Below the pieces are notes generated by a model. The model saw only the letters and a program-made list of their open reading frames with translations. It ran no database searches and had not been told where the DNA came from. From positions 43,807 to 107,806 of the forward strand of contig JAEFAZ010000008.1 of the NCBI GenBank assembly GCA_016292135.1: DNA of 64,000 nucleotides, given 5' to 3'. Source of the stretch: Saccharofermentans sp. (GTDB taxonomy: Bacteria; Bacillota; Clostridia; Saccharofermentanales; Saccharofermentanaceae). The position numbers and the translations under genes were made by a program. Shown one piece after another: positions 8,890-18,183 of the stretch (position 1 is the stretch's first letter; every line of letters starts with the position of its first letter).

Positions 8890-10734
8890 ATGATCAAACG
8901 CAAGATGTCCGTTATTTTGCTGGCGGCTCTTTTTGTTCTGCAGATGACAGGTTCTGTCTTTGCCGCAGGTAATGTGCCGATCGATACAGAAGGAAGATCG
9001 GTTGCCAGAGCCGTATCGGCTTACGGTCTGGAAGCAGACGGAAAGCTCTATGCTTTCCTTGAAGAAGACGGCAGGTACGATTTTTCGAAGACCACCGTTT
9101 CCCTGCAGTCAAATGCACTCAATTCTGACACGGAGAGCCCGCTCCGCAAGGTATCGGATAATGCAACGACCAATGTCCATTATATGTTCCTCATCGATAA
9201 TTCCGGCTCCATGGCAACATACCGGAAGGTAGTCGGAAGCTATATCAACGCTATCGAGGAGAATGAGACACAGGAAGCTTATTATACTGTTGCAACATTC
9301 AATGACAGGTTCAAGGTCGTAAAGGAAAGGATGACAGATGTGGATGAAGTCAAGAAGACTATCTCCAACCTCTCCTACAAGGGCTACACCGATCCTTATA
9401 CCGGCGTCCAGGAAGCGATAGATTATCTTGATACTTACGCCAGGACCAGCGGAGACGTCATCTCCCTGATAGTCATCACGGACGGCGAGCCCTGCCTGCG
9501 CAAGCCTGCCCAGGAAAAAGAGCTTGCCGCTGCAGCTGCGGAAGATATCCAGAACTCACCTGAAGTTATCCTCAGCACCCTGTGTACCAACAAGTGGAGC
9601 GGAGAAGCCAAGAAGGCTCTCACGACCGGAAGCGGACTGCATTCTGTCGTATCAGGTTCTTCCCGGGCTTCGGAAGAAGGCAAGAAGATGGCCGAGTTCC
9701 TTGACGGACTCTACAGGACCGTATTCGTTCTGAAGCAGACCGAGAATCTGCCTGACAAGTTCGATATCACATTGAAGCTTACCAACGTGCTGAACTGGAA
9801 CGGCGCAAAAGAGACCATCCTCGACAAGGAACAGCCCCTTATCAACAACGTATCGATGCTCTCCGCCGAGGTCGGAGACAGCAAGACATTTGCCGACAAG
9901 GTACAGACTGATGATCCGGAAGACCCGGACCAGACTGAGAACACGGAAGATACGGAGCCTTCTGATACGAGCGAGACTGAAGCAACGGAAGATTCAGGGA
10001 CCACGGAAACTTCCGGGACAGATGAAACCTCCGGGACCGATGATTCCGTGCCTGCTTCTTCCGGCAGCGAAGAGGGCAGCGCGGGCGGAGAGACCACGGA
10101 AACGGAAGCTACAGACGACACTACGGCCATCGCTCCCGCCGAGACCGAAGGCAGCAGTACAAACAGCATCCTCAACGGACTTCCCGTATGGATGATACCC
10201 GCAGCCATTGCAGCAGGTGCATTCCTTCTGATCGCAGCCGTTGTCGTTATCATAATCGTCGTATCCAAGAGCAAGAAGAAGGCAGCTAAGTCAGCTATGG
10301 CTTCCGAGCCTGACACGTTCGTAATGCCGGCATCCGCTGCGGAGCCGATATCCAAGACCGTAGCCGTACCGTATGCTTCAAACGCCGAGCCTGATAAGAT
10401 CTCCAGGACGGAAGATCCCATGACGGCAGTTTCCTCCCAGGGAATACCCGTCGCACTGGAGGTCTTCAGCGGAACATGTCTCAGCAATGACAGGAAGTTT
10501 GCCCTTAAGGATTCACTTATGATAGGAAGCGATCCTTCATGCGACATCGTCTTCGACGCGAAAGATATGGCACCCCAGGCCGCAAGGATCATCTTCACCG
10601 GCGGTCAGGTCTATGTCGAATCGGGAGCTGTAAGTGAAGTTACCGTAGGCGGCATGCGCATCCAGGGACAGAACGTCTTAAGGAGCGGAGATGTTATCTC
10701 TGTCGGCGAGGCAGAGTTTATGCTGAAATTCTGA
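8890..10734 (+). CDS. extracellular VWA domain, TM helix, cytoplasmic degenerate FHA domain protein
   Basis: MIDAS FLIDNSGSM and VITDGEP; TM LPVWMIPAAIAAGAFLLIAAVVVIIIVV; C-terminal FHA-like LMIGSDPSCDIVF... Confidence 0.85.
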   Translation: MIKRKMSVILLAALFVLQMTGSVFAAGNVPIDTEGRSVARAVSAYGLEADGKLYAFLEEDGRYDFSKTTVSLQSNALNSDTESPLRKVSDNATTNVHYMFLIDNSGSMATYRKVVGSYINAIEENETQEAYYTVATFNDRFKVVKERMTDVDEVKKTISNLSYKGYTDPYTGVQEAIDYLDTYARTSGDVISLIVITDGEPCLRKPAQEKELAAAAAEDIQNSPEVILSTLCTNKWSGEAKKALTTGSGLHSVVSGSSRASEEGKKMAEFLDGLYRTVFVLKQTENLPDKFDITLKLTNVLNWNGAKETILDKEQPLINNVSMLSAEVGDSKTFADKVQTDDPEDPDQTENTEDTEPSDTSETEATEDSGTTETSGTDETSGTDDSVPASSGSEEGSAGGETTETEATDDTTAIAPAETEGSSTNSILNGLPVWMIPAAIAAGAFLLIAAVVVIIIVVSKSKKKAAKSAMASEPDTFVMPASAAEPISKTVAVPYASNAEPDKISRTEDPMTAVSSQGIPVALEVFSGTCLSNDRKFALKDSLMIGSDPSCDIVFDAKDMAPQAARIIFTGGQVYVESGAVSEVTVGGMRIQGQNVLRSGDVISVGEAEFMLKF

Positions 10735-11435
10735 TGAAGAGCATCTCCAAAGAAATAACAGAAACACTTAAAGGTCTTCAGGATCTTGCATACAGGGATC
10801 TTCAGATAAAGATAATCCCTAATGTGGAAGCTGAAGCGATCATCGGAGTTCGGACCCCCGAACTCCGTTCTTATGCGAAGATACTGGCGAAGCGGGAGGA
10901 TGTCGGGGATTTTCTCGCTGATCTCCCGCACCGCTTTTTCGATGAGGACCAGCTTCATGCTTTCATAATATCTTCGATGAAAGATTACGGCCGCTGTATC
11001 GAAGAGACGGAGCGTTTCCTGCCCTATGTGAACAACTGGGCCACATGTGACCAGATGTCTCCCAAGGTCTTCAGGAAGCACCGCGTGGAGCTCCTGCCCC
11101 ATATAGACGGATGGATCGCTTCCGGCGAAACATACATGGTCAGGTTCGGCATCGGAATGCTGATGGAACATTTCCTGGATGAGGATTTTGACATCAAATA
11201 TCCGAAAAAGGTAGCCGCGGTAAGATCGGACGAATACTACGTCAACATGATGACCGCTTGGTATTTTGCGACGGCACTTGCCAAGCAGTACGGCAAGATC
11301 CTTCCTTTCATCGAAAAGAAGAAACTCGATGTCTGGACCCATAACAAAGCTATCCAAAAATCCATAGAGAGTTACAGGATAACTCCCGAACAGAAAGAAT
11401 ATTTAAGATCACTTAAGATCCCAAGGAAACATTGA
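10734..11435 (+). CDS. DNA alkylation repair (AlkD-like HEAT repeat) protein
   Basis: IIGVRTPELRSYAKIL...FDEDQLHAFIISSMKDYGRCIEETERFLPYVNNWATCDQMSPKVF...HNKAIQKSIESYRI; ATG overlaps upstream stop (TGATG). Confidence 0.85.
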   Translation: MKSISKEITETLKGLQDLAYRDLQIKIIPNVEAEAIIGVRTPELRSYAKILAKREDVGDFLADLPHRFFDEDQLHAFIISSMKDYGRCIEETERFLPYVNNWATCDQMSPKVFRKHRVELLPHIDGWIASGETYMVRFGIGMLMEHFLDEDFDIKYPKKVAAVRSDEYYVNMMTAWYFATALAKQYGKILPFIEKKKLDVWTHNKAIQKSIESYRITPEQKEYLRSLKIPRKH

Positions 11436-11480
11436 TATTTCCGCAGGCGGACTTAAGCCTGTCGTGGACTTGTCAGAAGA

Positions 11481-11507
11481 CGGGAGAAACATGTTCTTCC
11501 GTTTTTT
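11481..11507 (+). terminator. intrinsic terminator
   Basis: CGGGAGAA acatg TTCTTCCG followed by TTTTTT. Confidence 0.85.
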
Positions 11508-11597
11508 ACTTTTGTGTGGCTTTTTTGAGGCAGGTTTCCTATTTTCAGCACAATAGATTATAATATACAAAATTATGTGCTCGAGAGAGGTGCCGAT

Positions 11598-12704
11598 ATG
11601 GAAGAACTCAAAAAGTGTATGAAACAGGCAAAAACGATCCTCCCTTATGATGCCGGCGTTCTTGACAGCTCCGGTAATATTCTTGCATCCACATCTGATG
11701 AGGCAGAAGGCGAGGTCGATCCTTCTTTCAGGGCGGTAATGCTTTCCAATGACGATTTCGCACTTACGGCTGACAAGACCTACATGAAGGTCTATATAGG
11801 TGAGCAGCTCAAGTATATCGCTTACGTAAACAGTACAGATGCCAATGTCAAAGTCAATCTCATGCTGATCGCCGAGTGGATCAAGCTTATCGTTAAGGAT
11901 AAGGGATCCGATGCGGAGAGGACAGTATTCATAAGGAACGTTCTCCTTGACAACGAGATCAGGAGCGAAGTTCCCATGATCGCAAGGAACTATAAGATAG
12001 ACTGCAAGAATTCCAGGGTAGTCTATGTTATCAGGACCGATTCCAACCAGAGTGCAGAGTCTTTCGAGATCCTCCAGAATCTCTATAACGACAGTGAGAT
12101 CGCGACTGTTATCGCAATGGACGATACCACGATCATCATCATCGCGGATGTCGAGGACCAGTCGGCTGACGACGACACGCGTGACCAGTTCATCGACGAT
12201 ACGGCTAGTTCCGTACATTCATGTCTCGTATCCGAAGGCATCGATTCCAAGGTTGCAGTCGGATCCGTTGTTTCTTCATTCATCGACATAAGCAAGTCCT
12301 ACTCGGATGCCATGACGGCACTCAAGGTCAGCAAGATCTTTGACAGTGAGGCGGATATCTCAAGATACGACAATCTGGGTCTCGGAAGACTGATCTATCA
12401 GCTCCCCAAGCCCCTTTGCGAGATGTTCATCAAGGAAGTATTCCCCAACGAGGCATACAGGCAGCTTGATGAGGAGACAAGGACTACAATAGACACGTTC
12501 TTCGCTAACGATCTTAACGGAAGCGAGACTTCAAGAGAGTTGTTCGTTCACAGGAACACGCTCGTGTACAGACTTGAGAAGGTCAAGACAAAGACAGGAC
12601 TGGACTTAAGAAAGTTCGACGATGCGGTATTGTTCAAGATGGCAACGATGGTACGCACCTACATCGATTATCTTAATAATCCGTCCGACAATAAGATCAG
12701 ATAA
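11598..12704 (+). CDS. PucR/CdaR-type helix-turn-helix regulator
   Basis: C-terminal TIDTFFANDLNGSETSRELFVHRNTLVYRLEKVKTKTGLDLRKFDDAVLFKMA HTH_30 motif; start at MEELKKC after gagagg SD. Confidence 0.85.
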   Translation: MEELKKCMKQAKTILPYDAGVLDSSGNILASTSDEAEGEVDPSFRAVMLSNDDFALTADKTYMKVYIGEQLKYIAYVNSTDANVKVNLMLIAEWIKLIVKDKGSDAERTVFIRNVLLDNEIRSEVPMIARNYKIDCKNSRVVYVIRTDSNQSAESFEILQNLYNDSEIATVIAMDDTTIIIIADVEDQSADDDTRDQFIDDTASSVHSCLVSEGIDSKVAVGSVVSSFIDISKSYSDAMTALKVSKIFDSEADISRYDNLGLGRLIYQLPKPLCEMFIKEVFPNEAYRQLDEETRTTIDTFFANDLNGSETSRELFVHRNTLVYRLEKVKTKTGLDLRKFDDAVLFKMATMVRTYIDYLNNPSDNKIR

Positions 12705-12719
12705 GGATAGGACTAAGGT

Positions 12720-14066
12720 TTGATAAGATTTCACAATGTAAAAAAGACATACAAGTCCGGAGTTGAGGCTCTCAAAGGTGTTGATTTTACCGTAAGGAGC
12801 GGCGAGTTCGTATTTGTTATAGGTAAGTCGGGTTCAGGAAAATCCACGCTCCTCAAGTGCATCACCTGCGAAGAGGATCCTACAGAAGGAAAAGTAACTA
12901 TTGATAACTTTGACATCTCACACATGTCAAGGGCGCTTGTCCCTGTCCTGAGACGCCAGATCGGAATGATCTATCAGGACTTCAGGCTCATAGATACGAA
13001 GACAGTTGCAGAGAACATTGCCTTTGCGGGCGAGATCGTCGGTATTCCCAAAAAGAGTCTTGCAAGATCAGTACAGATCATGCTGAAGGTCGTCGGCCTG
13101 GAAGACAAGGCTGATGCTTATCCCCAGGAGTTATCCGGAGGTGAGCAGCAGAGAGTAGCCATTGCCCGCGCCATGATGAATACGCCCAAGATAATCGTTG
13201 CCGACGAGCCTACGGGCAACCTCGACCCCGAGACATCAGAGAACATAATGGCCATGCTCCTGGAGATCAACCGTTCCGGCACCACGGTCATCGTGTGCAC
13301 CCATGACAGCAACCTGGTCGACAGGATGCAGCAGAGGGTCATCGAGATCGAAGACGGTCTCATCGTCAGAGACGAGAACGAGAGCGGCTATTCCGAGAGA
13401 GTCGAGGAAGCACCCGCGCAGACAGGCTTCGGAGGACTGGAAGCAGCATCTTCCGCAACCGTGACCGGTCTGGAGGGAGCTGCAGTGAAGCATGGTGACG
13501 ACGGCTTCGAATCCGATGCCGACTATGGCGATTACTATGACGATGAAGGCTTTGCAGCAGGATCAGGACAGGTCCTTTTCGGTGACGAAAAGCCCGATCC
13601 TTCAATGAGCCGCGCCCTCCCCAAGGAGATCCCGGCAGCAGAGGAGATCAGCGTTCCCGAAGAAGAGGCTGCTGAAGCCCCGAAGATCGTTCCCATGGAG
13701 ATCAAGGAAACAGAAGCCGAACAGATCCCTTCCGAGATTTCTCTTGAGCAGTTCGATCTGATGACAAAAGAAGAAGAAACTGCTGCTGAAGACCGGCCCG
13801 AAGAAAGCGGAGAACCCGTACAGGCTGAAGAAGAAGCGGCTGAAGAGATCCCCGCCGAAGAAGAAGCTGAAGCTGAAGCGGTCCCGGCGGAAGAAGAAGA
13901 GGAAGAAGAAGTCATTCCCCTTTCCCGCAGGGAGATCCGCAAGGAGAAGAAGCGCGCAAAGGCGGAATTAAAGAAAGCAAAAAAAGAGACTAAAGATGTT
14001 AAAAAGACCCGGGAGGCTGTAATTCCCGAGGAAGACATAGATCTTTTGGGGGATGAGGACAGTTGA
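12720..14066 (+). CDS. ftsE: cell-division ABC ATPase FtsE with about 220-aa acidic/basic C-terminal extension
   Basis: MIRFHNVKKTYKSGVEALKGVDFTVRSGEFVFVIGKSGSGKSTLLK, LSGGEQQRVAIARAMMNTPKIIVADEPTGNLDP; followed immediately by ftsX. Confidence 0.92.
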   Translation: MIRFHNVKKTYKSGVEALKGVDFTVRSGEFVFVIGKSGSGKSTLLKCITCEEDPTEGKVTIDNFDISHMSRALVPVLRRQIGMIYQDFRLIDTKTVAENIAFAGEIVGIPKKSLARSVQIMLKVVGLEDKADAYPQELSGGEQQRVAIARAMMNTPKIIVADEPTGNLDPETSENIMAMLLEINRSGTTVIVCTHDSNLVDRMQQRVIEIEDGLIVRDENESGYSERVEEAPAQTGFGGLEAASSATVTGLEGAAVKHGDDGFESDADYGDYYDDEGFAAGSGQVLFGDEKPDPSMSRALPKEIPAAEEISVPEEEAAEAPKIVPMEIKETEAEQIPSEISLEQFDLMTKEEETAAEDRPEESGEPVQAEEEAAEEIPAEEEAEAEAVPAEEEEEEEVIPLSRREIRKEKKRAKAELKKAKKETKDVKKTREAVIPEEDIDLLGDEDS

Positions 14067-14959
14067 GTATAAGAGCATTTTTCAATTCGGTCAAGGAAGG
14101 TTTCCGGGGGATCATAAGACATCCTCTCGTTACGGTCGCGTCCATCACCACGATCCTTCTCATGCTCATCATCATGAGCGTGTTCATCGTGTTCTCCATG
14201 AACGCCCGCAACATGATGAACAAGCTTTCACAGCGTCCGCCCATCGAAGTCTACATGAAGCTTCAGTGCACGGAAGATCAGCTTAATACGGTTAATGATG
14301 TCCTTTCGGGAGATGAAAGGGTATTGAGCTTCTCCATGTCGACCCCCGAAGAGAACTACAGATCCTATAAGGAGAACCTGGGCGATTCAGCAAGCGTCCT
14401 GGACAACTTCGACTATAACAGCTATCTGCCTTATACATTCAATATAAGGCTTAACGATCCCTCGGATGCAGACGATGTCTGCAATCTGGTGGGAATGTAT
14501 GACGGCGTCTACCGTGTTGCCCAGGAGAGCAGGGTCATGCAGTTCCTTACGAACGCTTCCAATGTCGTAAGGATCACGACAGTCGTCGCATTCATCGTCC
14601 TGTTCGTTATATCGCTCTTCATCATATCCAACATGGTAAGGATCTCGGTATATTCAAGATCTGCCGAGATCGAGATAATGAAGTTCATCGGTGCGACCAA
14701 CAATTACATAAGGTTGCCGTACATAATAGAAGGCGCAATAGTGGGACTTATCAGCGCTCTTTGTGCATGGGGGATCACTGCTGTCGCATATCAGCAGATC
14801 TACACCAATGCTATGAGACAGATAAGCACGTCGAGCTTCTATGCTCTGCTCCCCACATCGAGGATAATCTGGGCCGCTCTTGCCGTGACGATCATCATGG
14901 GTGTTCTGATCGGATCCATCGGCTCGGGAATATCCGTCAGGAAATATGTAAAGGTGTAA
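14063..14959 (+). CDS. ftsX: cell-division protein FtsX
   Basis: four-TM FtsX topology, EIEIMKFIGATNNYIRLPYIIEGAIVGLISA motif; overlaps ftsE. Confidence 0.93.
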   Translation: MSIRAFFNSVKEGFRGIIRHPLVTVASITTILLMLIIMSVFIVFSMNARNMMNKLSQRPPIEVYMKLQCTEDQLNTVNDVLSGDERVLSFSMSTPEENYRSYKENLGDSASVLDNFDYNSYLPYTFNIRLNDPSDADDVCNLVGMYDGVYRVAQESRVMQFLTNASNVVRITTVVAFIVLFVISLFIISNMVRISVYSRSAEIEIMKFIGATNNYIRLPYIIEGAIVGLISALCAWGITAVAYQQIYTNAMRQISTSSFYALLPTSRIIWAALAVTIIMGVLIGSIGSGISVRKYVKV

Positions 14960-14972
14960 TTCGGAGGCATAT

Positions 14973-16403
14973 ATGAAACATACTGCTTTAAAGATCACAA
15001 CCCTTCTTCTCGTGGCAGCGTTCTGCTTCGGATCGGTCGGTCTGATCAAGAGCAAGAGTGCAAGGGCTGATGCGGATCTTTTCAAGATCGCAAGAGATGA
15101 GACTGTCAGCAAGGACGATATCGACAACGCAAAGAAAGCAAGAGATGACGCCAGAAGAAGAGCCAGGAACGCTTCGAAGAAGGTCAAGGCTTTGTCTTCC
15201 CAGGAGAGCGAACTTTCCGCGGAACTTAAAAAGCTCACCCAGCTGAGCGATGAGCAGAAGGCCCAGTATGAGATCATCTCAGGGCAGCTCTCTGCAGCTC
15301 TCGATGCCAAGGCTTTGGCGCTTGATGCCTACATCCTCGCAGAAGAGAACCTTACCACACAGCAGAAGCTTTTCGAGGAGCGCGTGTCGGTAATGTTCGA
15401 ACACCAGAATAAATCGACTCTTGAGATACTTTTGGAATCCGACAGCGTGGCAGGATTCTTCACGAACATGGAGATGATATCTTTTATCGCCGATGCCGAC
15501 AAGCAGGCTATCGATGCGATGCAGATCGCTCTTGATGATGCCATACTCCAACGCGACATAGCGCTTAAGGAAGCTGATGACATGCAGAGGATCGCCGATG
15601 AGAAGCAGGCTCAGCTCGATGAGCTGGAAAGCCGTATCGGCGTTACCAGCGAAGCTCTTGAGAACGTTTCGACCGAGCTTTCCGACTGGGAGAAGCAGGA
15701 GGCAGATCTTGATCAGCTCGCCCAGGACATGAATGATCTTGTCAGGAAACTCCAGAATAAGTACGACCAGGAGCACCCTGCTACAACAACTACCACGACA
15801 ACGACGACCGCCGCCACGACAAAGGCGACAACGTCATCTTCAGATACCACAACTACAACTGCCGCTTCTTCCAAGCAGTCAGATGACACTACAACAACGA
15901 CTTCCACGACAACGACGAAGGCTACGACGGCGGCTCCCACGGATACGCCCACACCTACCCCCAAGCCCAAGAAGAATACGTCTGTTTCCCTGGCTTGGCC
16001 TGTCAGCTGCAGAACCATAACATCTTACTACGGATACAGGACCCATCCCGTATACGGCAATGTCAGGTTCCATTCAGGCATCGATATCTCAGGTGAAGGT
16101 GCGACTTACGGTTCCACCATCAGCGCAGCTGCAGCCGGTACGGTCATCTATGTAAGCACTCCTGTTCAGGGAAAGAATACCGGCGGATCAGGTTACGGCA
16201 ACTACTGCATGATCTCTCACGGCAATGGCATCGTAACCCTTTACGGCCATGCCCGCAGGATCAATGTAAGTGAAGGCCAGACAGTTAAGAAAGGACAGAA
16301 GATCGGTGAGGTCGGAAGCACCGGAACATCAACGGGCGCCCATCTCCATTTCGAGGTCCGTGTAAACGGATCCACGGTAGATCCTCTCAACTACCTGCCC
16401 TGA
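14973..16403 (+). CDS. coiled-coil M23 peptidoglycan hydrolase (EnvC/PcsB-like FtsEX partner)
   Basis: N-terminal signal + coiled coil, Thr-rich linker, HPVYGNVRFHSGIDIS...GNGIVTLYGHA...GAHLHFEVRVNG M23 motifs. Confidence 0.9.
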   Translation: MKHTALKITTLLLVAAFCFGSVGLIKSKSARADADLFKIARDETVSKDDIDNAKKARDDARRRARNASKKVKALSSQESELSAELKKLTQLSDEQKAQYEIISGQLSAALDAKALALDAYILAEENLTTQQKLFEERVSVMFEHQNKSTLEILLESDSVAGFFTNMEMISFIADADKQAIDAMQIALDDAILQRDIALKEADDMQRIADEKQAQLDELESRIGVTSEALENVSTELSDWEKQEADLDQLAQDMNDLVRKLQNKYDQEHPATTTTTTTTTAATTKATTSSSDTTTTTAASSKQSDDTTTTTSTTTTKATTAAPTDTPTPTPKPKKNTSVSLAWPVSCRTITSYYGYRTHPVYGNVRFHSGIDISGEGATYGSTISAAAAGTVIYVSTPVQGKNTGGSGYGNYCMISHGNGIVTLYGHARRINVSEGQTVKKGQKIGEVGSTGTSTGAHLHFEVRVNGSTVDPLNYLP

Positions 16404-16404
16404 T

Positions 16405-17178
16405 ATGTATTCTTTTTACGATGCACTCGCACTCCATTACGATCAGATGCAGTCCGATATGGATTGCAATGAAGTGGCTGATTATATCGTGAGCCTGATC
16501 GAAAAGCACCTTCCCGGCAAAGCCTTATCGGAGCTGTCAGTTTGTGACCTCGGATGCGGCACCGGACAGGTCGCATCCATACTCTCGACAAAAGCGGCAA
16601 GCGTTACGGGCATAGACAATGCGCCCGGCATGCTGTCTGTCGCGGCAGACAGGGATCCCGGCATGAAAGTCATGTGGGTCATCCAGGATATAACCGATTT
16701 CAATCTGCCCTACCGCCAGGATGTCATCCTGTCCTTAACGGACACCTTGGATCACATCATGGACGAAAAAGCCCTCAGGAAGATCTTTTTGAACGTCAAG
16801 GATAAACTCGAGCCGTCGGGTCTTTTTATCTTCGACGTAATAACCGAACATCATCTCAAGGATGTGCTCGGGGATAACATATTCTACGAAGATTACGATG
16901 AATTCACCCTTCTCTGGGTCAATTCATACGATGAGGAAAACAAGATCAACAGAGCGGAACTGACTCTTTTCGAAACGGAAGAGGACGGACGCTATGCAAG
17001 ATACGACGGTGTCCTTGAAGAAAGATTCTACCCTGTGGATTTCTTTAAAGAGGCGGCACAGGAAGCCGGATTGAGCCTGGAAGGCATCTATGCCGATCTG
17101 AGTATGACGGATCCCGGGCCGGACGAAGAGAGGATCTTCATGGTCTTTAAAGCAGGAGATAATAAGGATGGCAACTGA
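16405..17178 (+). CDS. class I SAM-dependent methyltransferase
   Basis: VCDLGCGTGQVASILSTKAASVTGIDNAPGML. Confidence 0.88.
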   Translation: MYSFYDALALHYDQMQSDMDCNEVADYIVSLIEKHLPGKALSELSVCDLGCGTGQVASILSTKAASVTGIDNAPGMLSVAADRDPGMKVMWVIQDITDFNLPYRQDVILSLTDTLDHIMDEKALRKIFLNVKDKLEPSGLFIFDVITEHHLKDVLGDNIFYEDYDEFTLLWVNSYDEENKINRAELTLFETEEDGRYARYDGVLEERFYPVDFFKEAAQEAGLSLEGIYADLSMTDPGPDEERIFMVFKAGDNKDGN

Positions 17179-18082
17179 TCCATATAAAGTTCCCGGCATA
17201 GAAGATACAAGCATAGACCATATAGTCAAGGCGGAAGCTTACGACGGCAAGGTCAGGGCTATGGCCGTAAGCACGACTGCCATGTGCGCCGAGGCAAAGA
17301 AGATCCATAACACTTCCACTGCCGTAACCTGCGCCTTAGGCAGGTTCATGACCGGATCCCTTCTCATATCTTCCGACATGAAGAATGAGACGGATACGCA
17401 GACCACCATCATCAAATCGGACGGTCCCATCGGAGGCATGACCTGTGTCTGCGATTTCGGATACAAGGTAAGGGCATTTCCCGTTAATTCCGTAATCGAT
17501 ACGGAATACCATCATCCCGGCAAAGTAAATGTCGGGGCGGCAGTCGGGCAGGGAATGCTGACGGTGATAAGGGACATAGGTCTTAAAGAGCCCTATGTAG
17601 GTTCCGTCGAACTGATCTCGGGTGAGATCGCCGAAGACTTTGCATATTATCTTGCCAAATCAGAACAGACCAAGAGCGTTGTTGCTTTGGGAGTTCTTTG
17701 CGAAAACGGTGAAGTCAAGCATGCGGGAGGCCTCATGGTCCAGCTGCTTCCTTCGGCTGACGATAAGACGATAGACATACTCGAACAAAGAGCCGCGGGC
17801 TTCCCTGACATTACATTCCTCATGTCAGAAGGCTTTACGCCTGCAAAGATAATAGACCTTTTCTTAGGAGACCCGGAGGTTAGATATCTTTCGGGATCCC
17901 CCGTTTCATTCTCATGCCCCTGCAGCAAGGAAAAGATGAGCCGCGGTCTCATAACCTTGGGCAAAGAAGAACTGATAGAGCTTACGGATGATCCCGACGG
18001 AATATCCACCGAGTGCCAGTTCTGCGGAAGCAAATATCACTTCAGCAAGGAAGACATTGAGGATTTGATCAAGTCTATATAA
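17168..18082 (+). CDS. hslO: redox-regulated chaperone Hsp33
   Basis: GALGRF/SSD pattern, GYKVRAFPVNS, C-terminal CPCSKEKMSRGLITLGKEEL...CQFCGSKYHF zinc site. Confidence 0.93.
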   Translation: MATDPYKVPGIEDTSIDHIVKAEAYDGKVRAMAVSTTAMCAEAKKIHNTSTAVTCALGRFMTGSLLISSDMKNETDTQTTIIKSDGPIGGMTCVCDFGYKVRAFPVNSVIDTEYHHPGKVNVGAAVGQGMLTVIRDIGLKEPYVGSVELISGEIAEDFAYYLAKSEQTKSVVALGVLCENGEVKHAGGLMVQLLPSADDKTIDILEQRAAGFPDITFLMSEGFTPAKIIDLFLGDPEVRYLSGSPVSFSCPCSKEKMSRGLITLGKEELIELTDDPDGISTECQFCGSKYHFSKEDIEDLIKSI

Positions 18083-18183
18083 AAGGGTAGATGTTCCACC
18101 GATAATCTGTTATTCTACGGCTAACGGAAGGACTCCGGGCATTGTGCACGGAGAAGGATCTTTTAGGGTTACGGGGGCTTGTT

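Noticed and set aside
15780-15960. Low-complexity ACA/ACG repeats in the M23 gene (and similar in the kinase and 3D genes)
   Set aside because: In-frame Thr/Ser-rich linkers typical of secreted proteins, not a mobile or regulatory repeat.
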